Assembly: GCA_002256435.1 (NCBI GenBank)
Contig: NKJC01000002.1
Coordinates: 539,996 to 603,995 of the forward strand
Reading direction: 5' to 3'
Length of the DNA: 64,000 bases
Source: Chitinophagaceae bacterium BSSC1
Lineage (GTDB): Bacteria; Bacteroidota; Bacteroidia; Chitinophagales; Chitinophagaceae
In this document: one piece after another, positions 25,601 to 33,374 of the stretch
How the letters are laid out: every line of letters begins with the position of its first letter
How positions within the stretch are numbered: the first letter of the stretch is position 1
Notes under the pieces: model-generated
Database searches by the model: none
Seen by the model: the letters and a program-made list of their open reading frames with translations, nothing else
What the model was told of the DNA's origin: nothing
Program-made: the position numbers and the translations under genes

Positions 25601-25651
25601 TGTTACCACCAACAAAATTGAGGAGTAGCCTACGGCGATTATTTTTTTCAT
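22628..25651 (-). CDS. Secreted BNR/sortilin (VPS10)-like beta-propeller protein
   Basis: The start at 25651 (MKKIIAVGYSSILLVVTAFGQ) gives a clean Sec signal peptide and 1007 residues; the longer frame from 25702 overlaps the upstream terminator. The mature protein holds many Asp-box/BNR repeats of the S-x-D-x-G-x-T/S-W type: KTTDGGTNW, KSTDAGKTW, KSTDGGETW, LSKDEGNSW, YSKDGGYSW, LTNDGGKTW and SLDGGNTW. These build one or two beta-propellers, as in sortilin/VPS10 and exo-xyloglucanase-like proteins. The last 270 residues are a beta-rich region followed by a helical tail. Proteins of this kind are common in Bacteroidota and often annotated as glycosyl hydrolases, but no catalytic residues can be assigned. 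It is probably periplasmic or surface-located. Confidence 0.85.
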   Translation of the reverse strand: MKKIIAVGYSSILLVVTAFGQSNLNSSYFQTLSARALGPSTMSGRISAIEGIITSDQLNLYVGTAGGGVWKSQNGGVSFSPVFDKYNQSIGAIAIDKTNPRTVYVGTGESNMRNSVSIGDGLFKTTDGGTNWQKIGLDSTEHISKILIDPTDSKILFVAAPGPLWSTSTHRGLYKSTDAGKTWKKALYVNEETGCADIAIHPTNPKIIIASFWQFRRKPFAFESGGPGSGMFKSTDGGETWTKISKGLPEGNLGRIVLSINPSKPAEVLAIVEAKIPGLYLSKDEGNSWEKLAATENITARPFYFSTLVFDPKDPKRVYRPAFDFAYSKDGGYSWSNTIIGGVAPHADHHALWINPANTDQMYLGTDGGVYISQNKGVSWQFLNNLPVGQFYHVSTDNDPVYHVYGGLQDNGSWMAANSSAGGVSSANWFDLNGGDGFWVQPSPLNPKIVFAESQGGNANRIDLTTGLASSIKPQKQAGDEEHRFNWNTTIVTGSSTKKTANGKPVFNLYMANQYLYQSKDEGRSWTKISPDLTTNDKAKQKTEESGGITGDNTSAENHCTIFTVTQNPNNEMQIWVGTDDGNLQLTNDGGKTWVNKAAEVWKAGIPKGTWVSSIEISKLNPKRIYASFDNHMYGDHQTYIAMSLDGGNTWKRISSTEFSGFAHVVREDLQNENLLFVGTETGLFISLDAGKTFMRSKYQGMPWYNLVRDIKIHPKTGDLVLATHGRGIYIIDDLQPLRDLAKNDTEKEHLFFKPADFPYDFAPQLPSTGSNIAGWTEAGKTLMPSFNYYLKQKSNDIVKFEIFDASGKKIKDLNGTNNKGLNKVYWPLTSNPPKVAKGGFVAQSMVFYSSVYGPKVPTGKYKVVMKVDGKSYDQVINILPNDAKGFSAANVARLHNQSTRMFQLHENLAVLVDSLDKTLMGWQKIANPSTDQVKKTARLDSMRHEILELKRQTIFYDELKYRRKVSDLYMEIATSFEPMSPAKEGAIGLLEKEFLLIQKQVFEMIR

Positions 25652-25667
25652 CTGTATGATATTAAAA

Positions 25668-25697
25668 AGGCATACCCATCCAAAGATGGGTATGCCT
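25668..25697 (-). terminator. Intrinsic terminator after the LolA-like gene
   Basis: A 13-base perfect inverted repeat (AGGCATACCCATC / GATGGGTATGCCT) with a 4-base loop, followed by TTTT on the minus strand, sits 17 bases after the stop of the LolA-like gene. It supports the downstream start at 25651 for the BNR-protein gene. Confidence 0.9.
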
Positions 25698-25713
25698 AAC
25701 AAAATAAATGATA

Positions 25714-26424
25714 TTAATTATTGGTAAATAATTTCTCGTCAATGGTTGGATTTACAGATACCTTCTTAGTAGCCAAGATCATTTGTCCTTGATCCACTTT
25801 AAATGGCACTTTAATACCGCCATCTACAGTTTGATAATCCAAACTTTTAACTGCCATTTTAATTTCTTGACCTTGTTGCTTTATAATGGTTTCTTGCTTA
25901 TAAACAAGAAAAGTTTTGGTGTCAAAAAAATAAGTAGACTCATTCTTATTCTTGGTAGTCAACTTAATTTTAAAATATTCATTTCCGTCTTCTTCATCCT
26001 TACCCAATGATTCAATGGTAGAACCCTTTTCCTTGTAATCAATAAATGGACTTTGAATATCCAAGTCATCAATTTTGGTTTTCAACTCATCATCTGTCAT
26101 GGGTTGAAGGGTTGCTTTACCCGCCATTGGATTTTGGCTCCATCCTTTGGTAGGGGTGGTAATTTCAATGAATACATTTCCTTGAAACTCACCTTGCATT
26201 CTACTGCCCTTCATATGAATAGCATTCACAGAATAAGGAATTTCAATTCCCTGCACTTGAATGGCGCCTTCAACTTTCATGGACTGCACTTTTTTCCAGT
26301 TGTCTTTACCACCAATAGCGGCAATGTATTTGTCTACAATTTCGTCAGCGGTTTGAGCTTTGACACTGATGGTTGAACCAATCAAAGAGGCCACCATTAG
26401 AATAGGGATAAATAGCTTTTTCAT
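25714..26424 (-). CDS. LolA-like periplasmic protein
   Basis: The 236-residue protein has a Sec signal peptide (MKKLFIPILMVASLIGSTISVKAQ). It continues TADEIVDKYIAAIGGKDNWKKVQSM, the start of a LolA/LolB-like beta-barrel common in Bacteroidota exported proteins. Alternating beta-strand patterns run through the rest (YFKIKLTTKNKNESTYFFDTKT, IKQQGQEIKMAVKSLDYQTVDGGIKVPF). True LolA carries lipoproteins across the periplasm, but many members of this group have unknown cargo and no LolB-like partner is next to it. It is followed by a strong terminator, so it is transcribed alone or as the last gene of a unit. The fold assignment is stronger than the function. Confidence 0.65.
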   Translation of the reverse strand: MKKLFIPILMVASLIGSTISVKAQTADEIVDKYIAAIGGKDNWKKVQSMKVEGAIQVQGIEIPYSVNAIHMKGSRMQGEFQGNVFIEITTPTKGWSQNPMAGKATLQPMTDDELKTKIDDLDIQSPFIDYKEKGSTIESLGKDEEDGNEYFKIKLTTKNKNESTYFFDTKTFLVYKQETIIKQQGQEIKMAVKSLDYQTVDGGIKVPFKVDQGQMILATKKVSVNPTIDEKLFTNN

Positions 26425-26557
26425 GAGTTTTTGTTTAAGTCAATTTCAGTATAGGTAATATACCCAACGATATTATTACAGCTAGAGCAAAAAAAAGTTG
26501 GCTTTATTAAGAGTGGTATTAATCTGTTAGGATTGGTAGTAGAAATTTGTTGAAGGG

Positions 26558-27802
26558 TTAGAAGGTTTCACCAATATTGAGGTAATAGGTTTGATATTCC
26601 TTACTAAAAGCATAATCAAAGACAATATTGGTTCTTGAAAATTTATTCAATTTTAGCCTGATACCCCCACCAGCAGCTGCATTCCATCTAGCAAAATTGC
26701 TGCTCTTAAAATCTGAGAAAGAGGCAATATTGGCAAATAAAACAAATCCTAATAAGCCATTTTTGGTGATATCACGTCTATATTCACTTTCAAAATACCA
26801 GTGCTTGTCACTTCTATACCTGCCTTGATAAAAGCCCCTTGAGGTTCTTGCATAGGGATCCCAAGCAGTACTTGGCAAATCTAAATACGGTATGTATTCC
26901 CCACCAACCCTCCAATGATAGGCCCAGAAAGCCAATACATTTTGCATACTATTTGAAAAAGAATAATATTTTCTAGCATCAAAAATCCATTGATTCCAGC
27001 TACCTGTCTTATTTAAAAAAGATGGGTTTGTTCTGAAACTGGCCGATAGAAACATTCCTCCCAAGGGATTATTAGTAAATTTCCTAGAATCAAACTGAAG
27101 GGTCAAATTGTAACCCGTAGAATAACTGGTTGGATTTAAGGTGTCATAAAATGGTTTCAGAGACTCAAAAAAACCTTGATTTGGTTCTGCGTGAATGGAA
27201 GAATGGTGGTCAAAATTCACCCCAAATCCTGCAAATAAATTGGGAGCAATTTTTTTAAGAGCCGTTTCATAAAATCTAAAATAGTTGTAGTTGATAAGGG
27301 TCCCATTTTCATCAGGAGTATTACTACCCAATCCCCAAGATTTTTGAGGATAAATTAAAAAGCGCAAATCACCCAACAAATTCCAAGAATTTCCATTTAA
27401 CCAGATATTGGACCTAAGTGGGAATACATACCTACCTTGAAAATTGGTATAAGGCGTAAAATATAATTCTGAGAGGGTTGTTTTTTTTCTATCTCCCATG
27501 TAAAAGGAGATATTGGTAGAAGTAACCAATGCAGAGCCTCCCCCTGGCACACCCGTAGTTGAAGGTAAAAGCGAATAATACACCCGTCTATCAGAAATCC
27601 CCTTTCTTCGTTGGTTGTATTTAACTGTATCCTTAATAAAAATGGGTTTCAGATAATCTACAATATCCTTTTGATTGATTAAGGTATCCGCGTTGGTGAA
27701 AACAGGTTTTTTCTGTGCAAAAACAAAACTGTTTGCACTAAGCATCCAAAAAGCTGTTAAGACAATTTTTGAAAGTAATCTTCTCTGGGAATTCCTGTTC
27801 AT
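26558..27802 (-). CDS. Omp85/surface antigen-type outer membrane beta-barrel protein
   Basis: The 414-residue protein has a signal peptide (SKIVLTAFWMLSANSFVFA, cleaved before QKKPVF) and then repeated amphipathic beta-strands ending in an aromatic C-terminus. The segment YNLTLQFDSRKFTNNPLGGMFLSASFR matches the D-x-R...P-x-G-x-x-(h)5 pattern of the bacterial surface antigen (Omp85) barrel, and GGGIRLKLNKFSRTNIVFDYAFS resembles its final hairpins. POTRA repeats are not obvious, so this resembles the short barrels related to patatin-associated proteins rather than BamA. It is in the outer membrane. Function unknown. Confidence 0.75.
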   Translation of the reverse strand: MNRNSQRRLLSKIVLTAFWMLSANSFVFAQKKPVFTNADTLINQKDIVDYLKPIFIKDTVKYNQRRKGISDRRVYYSLLPSTTGVPGGGSALVTSTNISFYMGDRKKTTLSELYFTPYTNFQGRYVFPLRSNIWLNGNSWNLLGDLRFLIYPQKSWGLGSNTPDENGTLINYNYFRFYETALKKIAPNLFAGFGVNFDHHSSIHAEPNQGFFESLKPFYDTLNPTSYSTGYNLTLQFDSRKFTNNPLGGMFLSASFRTNPSFLNKTGSWNQWIFDARKYYSFSNSMQNVLAFWAYHWRVGGEYIPYLDLPSTAWDPYARTSRGFYQGRYRSDKHWYFESEYRRDITKNGLLGFVLFANIASFSDFKSSNFARWNAAAGGGIRLKLNKFSRTNIVFDYAFSKEYQTYYLNIGETF

Positions 27803-27864
27803 AATTCCAAATAAAGATAGATATATTGAACTGCCATGGTATCCATCATTACCGGAAAAACTTG

Positions 27865-28413
27865 CTAAATTTTCATTCTTTCTACCACTTCAGTACCATT
27901 TACAGGATCAGTACCCTTTAATTCAACGTACTCAACATTGGGAAGCCAGAAACTTCCGCCCTTAACCCTTACAAAGATCTGTTTAATGATTGCCTGCTTT
28001 TTGTTGATATCAGTAAACAAACTGAATTTGTTATCTGCTCCTTTTTTTAAAAAAAACAACTTGGTTTTATAAGAGACAAAATGCAATTCATATTGGTCTT
28101 TTGCCAAGGTTTTTGATTTTAAACCATAGGCAAAATTCCGCTGTATATAATTCAATTCTTCTTTCTGGCCTTTGTCTTGGTACCTAATCCAATAAGCATG
28201 TACGGGGTTTTCCATATCTAACTCTCCGTTAGATTTGAAATTTAACTCGTACACAATGGTATTGGTATTGGGATCCCTTTGTAGAAAAAACAGCTGATGC
28301 GGATTTCCTGTTGGTATAGGATATTTAACTGCAGTCTGTCCAAAAACAGTCAGAAAACAAGCAAAAACAATATATCCAGTCAATAAAATACGCCTGAGGG
28401 GTAGCAAGATCAT
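27865..28413 (-). CDS. DUF4833-domain exported protein
   Basis: The 182-residue protein starts with a hydrophobic signal segment (RRILLTGYIVFACFLTVFGQ). It contains the block LFFLQRDPNTNTIVYELNFKSNGELD followed by PVHAYWIRYQDKGQKEELNYIQRNFAYGL. These are typical of the DUF4833 family, which is widespread in Bacteroidota and of unknown function. It lies downstream of the hydrogenase protease gene on the same strand, 60 bases away, with no visible terminator between them, so read-through from the hydrogenase operon is possible. Nothing in the sequence points to a hydrogenase role. Confidence 0.75.
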   Translation of the reverse strand: MILLPLRRILLTGYIVFACFLTVFGQTAVKYPIPTGNPHQLFFLQRDPNTNTIVYELNFKSNGELDMENPVHAYWIRYQDKGQKEELNYIQRNFAYGLKSKTLAKDQYELHFVSYKTKLFFLKKGADNKFSLFTDINKKQAIIKQIFVRVKGGSFWLPNVEYVELKGTDPVNGTEVVERMKI

Positions 28414-28473
28414 ACACTTTCAATTCATCAATAATTGCCGAAATTACGGAATTACCCAATTCAAAGGAAAGTT

Positions 28474-28986
28474 CTACAACATTACTGATTCAAGAAGTTT
28501 GCCCTGAGAGATTTTCTCCTTTTCAATGTCATGTGCCAATTGCAACACGCGATGCATTAAATCTGGTATCACTGCTTTTACTTCCTTTGTCATCTCAATC
28601 CCCTGTTGCTGAATAGACTCAATACTTACCACAAACAACCTGATATCTGGCATTTTTTCCATCCATTGTAAGGCACTTACCATGTCTTTTAATCCAATAT
28701 CATGGGTACTCATGGCTCTAGGAAAATCTTTTGCAAATCTTGGCTTAATCAATCGAATATTGCCAGGCTGGTTCCCGTCTAAAGTGGCATCAATCAAAAT
28801 TACGTGCTCATGGTTTTCAAAATATTCTAACAAATGAAAACCGCCTGTTCCGCCGTCAACCACTTCTACATAATCTGGCAAATCCATGTCTTGTAATTGC
28901 AAGGCCGTGTGTACGCCAACGCCTTCATCACCCATTAGGTAATTGCCAATACCAAGAATCAAGGTTTTTTGTTCTTTAAGACTCAT
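28474..28986 (-). CDS. hupD: Hydrogenase maturation endopeptidase (HupD/HyaD/HybD family)
   Basis: The open frame extends to 29091, but its first 35 codons lie inside the cytochrome b gene and look unrelated to the family. The ATG at 28986 (MSLKEQKTLILGIGN) matches the normal protease start and overlaps the cytochrome b gene by 11 bases (170 residues). Nickel-binding residues are present: Glu in GDEGVGVH, Asp in VILIDATLDG, and His in MSTHDIGLKD. The enzyme cuts the C-terminal 17-residue extension from the large subunit once nickel is inserted. It is the fourth gene of the leftward hydrogenase operon. Confidence 0.92.
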   Translation of the reverse strand: MSLKEQKTLILGIGNYLMGDEGVGVHTALQLQDMDLPDYVEVVDGGTGGFHLLEYFENHEHVILIDATLDGNQPGNIRLIKPRFAKDFPRAMSTHDIGLKDMVSALQWMEKMPDIRLFVVSIESIQQQGIEMTKEVKAVIPDLMHRVLQLAHDIEKEKISQGKLLESVML

Positions 28987-29743
28987 CAGAACTAGTTTTT
29001 TTGGGTTTGTGTTTGTTTGCATCGTGTTTGTTGGGTGTATGGAATTCTTCGTCATGAAACACGTCTTCTTCAATAAATTTCCATCCACCACCCATACTGC
29101 TCATTTCTCCCCTACCCTCTACATAGTCATGGTAGAATACCAAATAAACATGAATTACTGCAAATAGTATAAAAAACCACATGGTCCAATGATGCACTTG
29201 TCTTGTCAAGATATCCCCACCAAAAACAGCTGGTACCCATGAAAACATTTTTGGTAACCACCAAGTAGCCGTAGAAGCATACAAACCAAATCCAGTAAGA
29301 CATTGAATTAAAAAAGCCCAAAAAGTCAAGAAATAAATAAAACCCGCCATAGCATTGTGTCCAATACTAATATGTTCTTTTCCACGAAGCATTAAGATAT
29401 CAATCTTAAATACCGTCCACATTTCCTTAATGAATTTCTTAGACGTAGGAATGAACTGTTTCCAATTGGCATATTTGTTTCCTACAAATCCCCAATAAAT
29501 TCTGAATAAAAAATTGAAAAAGAATATATAAGCTGCTATAAAATGGATCACTCGTACCCATCCCATGACAAACCTATTGGTAGCTTCCTGATTACTTTGT
29601 AAAGCCAATGGGCTAGCAATCAAAAAACCAGTGATGATCAGTGCAATAATAGCCAATGCATTTAACCAATGATAATAACGTACTGGCAGCTCCCAAACAT
29701 AAACCCTACGGAGTCTGTGAACATGCAGATAATTTGTTTTCAT
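28976..29743 (-). CDS. hupC: [NiFe]-hydrogenase membrane cytochrome b subunit
   Basis: The 255-residue integral membrane protein shows the four-helix HyaC/HupC pattern: RVYVWELPVRYYHWLNALAII (first helix with haem-ligand His), RFVMGWVRVIHFIAAYIFFFNFLFRIYWG, a third helix with HNAMAGFIYFLTFW, and HHWTMWFFILFAVIHVYLVFYHDY (fourth helix with several His). These histidines hold two b haems. It takes electrons from the small subunit and passes them to the quinone pool, making the hydrogenase respiratory. A hydrophilic C-terminal tail with several His residues follows. It lies 41 bases after the large subunit gene. Confidence 0.93.
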   Translation of the reverse strand: MKTNYLHVHRLRRVYVWELPVRYYHWLNALAIIALIITGFLIASPLALQSNQEATNRFVMGWVRVIHFIAAYIFFFNFLFRIYWGFVGNKYANWKQFIPTSKKFIKEMWTVFKIDILMLRGKEHISIGHNAMAGFIYFLTFWAFLIQCLTGFGLYASTATWWLPKMFSWVPAVFGGDILTRQVHHWTMWFFILFAVIHVYLVFYHDYVEGRGEMSSMGGGWKFIEEDVFHDEEFHTPNKHDANKHKPKKTSSDES

Positions 29744-29784
29744 CCGATGATTTTTAAATGTTTACTGTTGAAATTCCGCTTGAC

Positions 29785-31509
29785 TTATTCACCTAAGACA
29801 CTCACCCTACTAATGGTGTTACCTTCTTCATCATACAAGTGAACACTACATGCCATGCAGGGGTCAAAACTGTGTATGGTTCTTAAGATTTCCAATGGTT
29901 GTTGCTCATTGGCAACGGGTGTACCTACTAAAGATGATTCATAAGCAGACAATTGTCCCTTACCGTCTCTAGGTGATGCATTCCATGTTGTTGGAACCAC
30001 CAATTGGTAATTGGCAATCTTTCCTTGATCAATATTGATCCAGTGTGCCAATGCGCCCCTTGGAGCTTCAGCGTGTCCAACACCTACTGCATGTTTTTCC
30101 CAAGTTGATGGGTCAAACTTGGTACTATCGGCCATTCTAGTATCACCATTCTTAATATTACTAATGAGTTTGTTAAAGAACTCCAAACCCCATTGTGCTA
30201 CCAATACAGATTCCAAACCACGTGCTGCTGTTCTACCAAGTGTTGAGAACAATGCAGTAACCGGAATATTCAAATCCTTCAAAGCTTTGTCTACCACTTC
30301 TTTGTACTCAGGTTTGCCACTAGCATAACCCACCAATACACGGGCCAATGGACCAACTTCCATAGCATTACCCTTCCATCTTGGTGTTTTTAAATAACTA
30401 TATTTCTCCTTGGTATTTAGATTAGCAAATGGAGGTTTGGGACCTGTATATTTCACCTTGCTTTCCCCCTTCCAAGGATGCAATCCTTTTGCGTTACCCT
30501 CCTTGTATTCATACCAAGAATTGGTAATAAACTCTTGTACTTCATCATCTTTGCGCAAATCAACTTCATGTAGTTTGCTGATGTCTTTGTTTAAGATAGC
30601 TCCTGCTGGGAATTTATAAGAAGCAGTGTCTTTATAACCATTGATTGGCAAGTCACCATAGCTCATATAATTTCCAATACCACCACCTATTGCACCCCAA
30701 TCTTTGTAGAAAGAAGCAATAGCCATCAGATCTGGAATATAGACTTGCTCAATGAATTCTTTACCATCTTTCATGAGTTGTTCTACATAGGCCAGTCTTT
30801 CGGCATTAATACCGCTTACATCGTCCAGACCAATAGAGCAAGCCATACCTCCTACCAAATAGTTAGGGTGTGGATTCTTACCACCAAAAATGGCGTGCAC
30901 TTTTACAATTTCTTTCTGCCATTCCAAAGCTTCTAAATAGTGTGCCAATCCAATCAAGTTCACCTCAGCAGGTAATTTGTAAGCAGGGTGCCCCCAATAA
31001 CCATTGGCAAAAATGCCCAATTGACCACTGGCCACAAACTTCTTGATCCTGGTTTGAATATCACTAAAGTACCCAGGAGAGCTCTTAGGCCATTTTGATA
31101 TAGATTGTGCTAGTTCAGAAGTTTTTTTGGGATCTGCTTGCAAAGCATTCACCACGTCTACCCAGTCCATGGCATGCAGATGGTAAAAATGCACTACGTG
31201 GTCATGCATATATAATGCACAGAACATAATATTACGAACCAATTCTGCATTAGGTGGTACCGTAATACCCAATGCATCTTCTACACACCTTACAGAAGCT
31301 AGGGAGTGTGTTGAAGTACAAACGCCGCAAACACGTCCTACAAATGCCCAAGCATCTCTTGGATCGCGGCCTTGCAATATTTCTTCTAATAGACGCACCA
31401 TGGTACCGCTACTATAGGCATCTTTAATTTGTCCGTTTTCAATGTCTGCTTCAATACGCAGGTGACCTTCAATACGTGTAATTGGGTCAACAACAATTCT
31501 CTTACTCAT
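29785..31509 (-). CDS. hupL: Uptake [NiFe]-hydrogenase large subunit
   Basis: The 574-residue protein carries both nickel-binding signatures: RVCGVCTSTH (C61, C64, H68) near the N-terminus and DPCMACSVH (C551, C554, H557) near the C-terminus. The 17 residues after H557 (LYDEEGNTISRVSVLGE) are the extension removed by the HupD protease. Length and motifs fit group 1 membrane-bound uptake hydrogenases (HyaB/HupL). The enzyme oxidises H2 at the NiFe(CN)2CO centre and is exported folded with the Tat-targeted small subunit. The gene starts 23 bases after the small subunit gene. Confidence 0.96.
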   Translation of the reverse strand: MSKRIVVDPITRIEGHLRIEADIENGQIKDAYSSGTMVRLLEEILQGRDPRDAWAFVGRVCGVCTSTHSLASVRCVEDALGITVPPNAELVRNIMFCALYMHDHVVHFYHLHAMDWVDVVNALQADPKKTSELAQSISKWPKSSPGYFSDIQTRIKKFVASGQLGIFANGYWGHPAYKLPAEVNLIGLAHYLEALEWQKEIVKVHAIFGGKNPHPNYLVGGMACSIGLDDVSGINAERLAYVEQLMKDGKEFIEQVYIPDLMAIASFYKDWGAIGGGIGNYMSYGDLPINGYKDTASYKFPAGAILNKDISKLHEVDLRKDDEVQEFITNSWYEYKEGNAKGLHPWKGESKVKYTGPKPPFANLNTKEKYSYLKTPRWKGNAMEVGPLARVLVGYASGKPEYKEVVDKALKDLNIPVTALFSTLGRTAARGLESVLVAQWGLEFFNKLISNIKNGDTRMADSTKFDPSTWEKHAVGVGHAEAPRGALAHWINIDQGKIANYQLVVPTTWNASPRDGKGQLSAYESSLVGTPVANEQQPLEILRTIHSFDPCMACSVHLYDEEGNTISRVSVLGE

Positions 31510-31532
31510 ATGGTTGTTTGTAGAGTTAGTGA

Positions 31533-32663
31533 TTAGGATTTAAGTTCGTGTTCGCTTTGTTTGCCTTCATCTTCTAGGTTTCGAATCAGCTTTTTCTTTT
31601 TGATATTAGTCATGACTGCATGACCCGCTAAAGCTGCACCGGTAACGCCCAATGCTACTTTACCAAATGTGTCAGCGTTGGCTTCTATACCAAAACCAGC
31701 AAAAGAAGATGCTCTATCATACAAGCGGCCATTATCCCAATAATTTTCCTCACTGCAACCAATACAACCGTGACCAGACTGAATTGGGAAACTGGTTCCA
31801 TTATTCCATTTCATCACGCCACAAGCGTTATAAGTAGAAGGTCCTTTACAACCCACTTTGTACAAACAATATCCTTTTCTTGCATTTGCATCGTCAAAAC
31901 TTTCTACATACAAACCAGCATCGTAGAAAGGTCTGCGATAACAAGTATCATGCACACGTTTGCTATAGAAGGCCTTAGGTCTGCCCAATCCATCAAGTTC
32001 AGGAATCCGATCAAAAGTGACTAAGTGTACAATCACACCTGCCATTACTTCTCCAATTGGAGGACAACCAGGAACTTTAATCACTGGTTTACCCTTCACT
32101 AATTTGTGAATAGGTGTTGCTCCGGTAGGGTTTGGTTTGGCTGCTTGAACACAACCGTTGCTAGCGCAACTACCCCAAGCAATAATGGCTTTAGCACCTT
32201 CCGCTGCTTCCTCTAAAATTTGTAAGGAAGTTTTACCGCCAATCATACAATAAACGCCATCGGCGCCCATGGGTACACTACCCTCTACACATAATATATA
32301 TTCCCCTTTGTATTTCTTCATGGTATTCTGCATGGCTTCTTCTGCTTGGAAACCAGAAGCGGCCATGAGTGTTTCTGTATAATCAAGGGAAATTTTATCT
32401 AATAAGATATCCGCAACTATCGGGTGCGAAGACCTGATAAAACTTTCACTACAGCAAGTGCATTCTTGAAAATGCAGCCAGATCACAGGCACTCTAGGTT
32501 TGGTCTCCAGCGCTTTGGCCACTTGGCCGATGGCTGAATTTTCCAATCCAATAAATGCTGTCATCATACTTACAAATTGTAGAAAATCGCGACGGCTATA
32601 GCCTTTGCGTTCCACTTCCTCGTAATAGGTTGGTTGTTTTGTTGGGACAAGCTCGTTAGACAT
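31533..32663 (-). CDS. hupS: Uptake [NiFe]-hydrogenase small subunit, six-Cys proximal cluster type
   Basis: The 376-residue protein has a Tat signal (SRRDFLQF at residues 23-30, hydrophobic region to about 46), iron-sulphur cluster domains and a C-terminal membrane anchor (about 337-352). The proximal cluster cysteines are C68, C70, C71, C166, C171 and C200. With an offset of 51 they coincide with C17, C19, C20, C115, C120 and C149 of E. coli Hyd-1. The two extra cysteines (C70, C171) are the hallmark of the oxygen-tolerant [4Fe-3S] cluster. Medial and distal cluster ligands are in the His/Cys-rich part from H239 to C303. It transfers electrons from the active site to cytochrome b on the periplasmic side. 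The gene is first in its operon, facing twin CRP/FNR-type boxes. Confidence 0.95.
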   Translation of the reverse strand: MSNELVPTKQPTYYEEVERKGYSRRDFLQFVSMMTAFIGLENSAIGQVAKALETKPRVPVIWLHFQECTCCSESFIRSSHPIVADILLDKISLDYTETLMAASGFQAEEAMQNTMKKYKGEYILCVEGSVPMGADGVYCMIGGKTSLQILEEAAEGAKAIIAWGSCASNGCVQAAKPNPTGATPIHKLVKGKPVIKVPGCPPIGEVMAGVIVHLVTFDRIPELDGLGRPKAFYSKRVHDTCYRRPFYDAGLYVESFDDANARKGYCLYKVGCKGPSTYNACGVMKWNNGTSFPIQSGHGCIGCSEENYWDNGRLYDRASSFAGFGIEANADTFGKVALGVTGAALAGHAVMTNIKKKKLIRNLEDEGKQSEHELKS

Positions 32664-32723
32664 AAAGGTTGGTTTAATAGTAAATAGGCAAGCACAAATT
32701 AGATTTGTCCTTAACTTTTCTTT

Positions 32724-32737
32724 ATGATGGTTATCAT
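32724..32737. promoter_or_regulatory. CRP/FNR-type operator 1 (ATGAT-GGTT-ATCAT)
   Basis: The arms are a perfect palindrome around four central bases and contain the FNR/CRP-family core TGAT-N4-ATCA. This copy is nearer the hydrogenase structural genes (hupS start at 32663). Its centre is 22 bp from that of the second box, two helical turns, so both would lie on the same DNA face. The likely regulator is an oxygen- or NO-responsive CRP/FNR protein encoded outside this window. Confidence 0.7.
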
Positions 32738-32745
32738 AGTTAATT

Positions 32746-32759
32746 ATGATTTAAATCAT
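32746..32759. promoter_or_regulatory. CRP/FNR-type operator 2 (ATGAT-TTAA-ATCAT)
   Basis: All 14 bases are perfectly palindromic and contain TGAT-N4-ATCA. This copy is nearer the rightward operon that starts at 32811. Its centre lies about 30 bases from the candidate -7 element TACTTTTA, consistent with class II activation of the hyp genes. Confidence 0.7.
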
Positions 32760-32810
32760 GTTTTTGGGTAAGGGGATTGAATACTTTTAACCAACTTAAA
32801 AGCATCCCAT

Positions 32811-33002
32811 ATGAAGAAAATTACAAGTTTACTTGCAGCCTGTTCTCCCGTTTTGGTATTTGCACATCCAGGCCATGGTGGTTCTGATGGATATACCATT
32901 ATCCATTATTTTAGTGAACCCCAACACGCCATCATTACAATTGGAGTAATGGCTGCCGCGATAGTGCTGATTGTAAGAGAAAGGAATAAAAGAAAGGCCT
33001 AA
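32811..33002 (+). CDS. 63-residue mini-HupE-like exported membrane protein
   Basis: The 63-residue protein has a signal peptide (MKKITSLLAACSPVLVFA), so the mature protein would begin HPGHGGSDG. One transmembrane helix (AIITIGVMAAAIVLIV) and a basic tail (RERNKRKA) follow. The mature N-terminus and the segment HYFSEPQHAIITIGVMA resemble the HPGH and HPxxGxDHxL regions of HupE/UreJ nickel permeases, which are about 190 residues with six helices. Here only one helix remains. It is the first gene of the hyp operon, 9 bases before hypA, so a role in nickel capture or hydrogenase assembly is suggested. It cannot form a HupE-type channel alone; it may oligomerise or bind metal. The homology is tentative. 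Confidence 0.65.
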   Translation: MKKITSLLAACSPVLVFAHPGHGGSDGYTIIHYFSEPQHAIITIGVMAAAIVLIVRERNKRKA

Positions 33003-33011
33003 TAGCTTCTA

Positions 33012-33353
33012 ATGCACGAACTATCCATTGTAATGGGCATTGTAGACCTTGCCACCAAACAGGCTTTGGCAAATGGCGCCAACATGATTGAGGAAATAGA
33101 ACTAGAAATTGGTTGTCTTTCTGGAATTGAAATGGACTCATTTGAATTTGCTTGGAAACAGGGCATTAGAAATAGTATGCTAGAACATGCTGTGAGACAT
33201 TTACACAGACCCGCCGGTAAAGCACTATGTGTGGATTGTGACACGGAGTTTCCTATTCAACAACTATTTGATAGTTGCCCTAATTGCAATGGACATCTTC
33301 TTTCCATTATCAGTGGAAAAGAATTAAAAGTAAAATCTTTGGTATTACCTTAA
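33012..33353 (+). CDS. hypA: Hydrogenase nickel insertion protein HypA
   Basis: The 113-residue protein begins MHELSIVMGIV, with the conserved nickel-binding His2 and Glu3. It has the zinc site C73-x2-C76 and C89-x2-C92. Length and layout match HypA/HybF. It works with HypB to deliver nickel to the large subunit. It lies in the rightward operon between the small HupE-like gene and hypB. Confidence 0.95.
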   Translation: MHELSIVMGIVDLATKQALANGANMIEEIELEIGCLSGIEMDSFEFAWKQGIRNSMLEHAVRHLHRPAGKALCVDCDTEFPIQQLFDSCPNCNGHLLSIISGKELKVKSLVLP

Positions 33354-33374
33354 ATCAACTTAAATTAAATAACC

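Larger units (their letters stand above)
32664..32810. promoter_or_regulatory. Divergent promoter region of the hydrogenase and hyp operons
   Basis: This 147-base region holds two CRP/FNR-type palindromes (separate entries). For the rightward operon, TACTTTTA at 32782-32789 fits the -7 element TAnnTTTR. For the leftward operon, TAATTTG (minus strand, 32694-32700) is one base short of the consensus. Each -7 element begins about 30 bases from the centre of the nearest palindrome, which would place each box near position -42 of its own promoter, the usual class II activator position. Neither promoter has a good -33 box, as expected for activator-dependent promoters. Confidence 0.5.
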
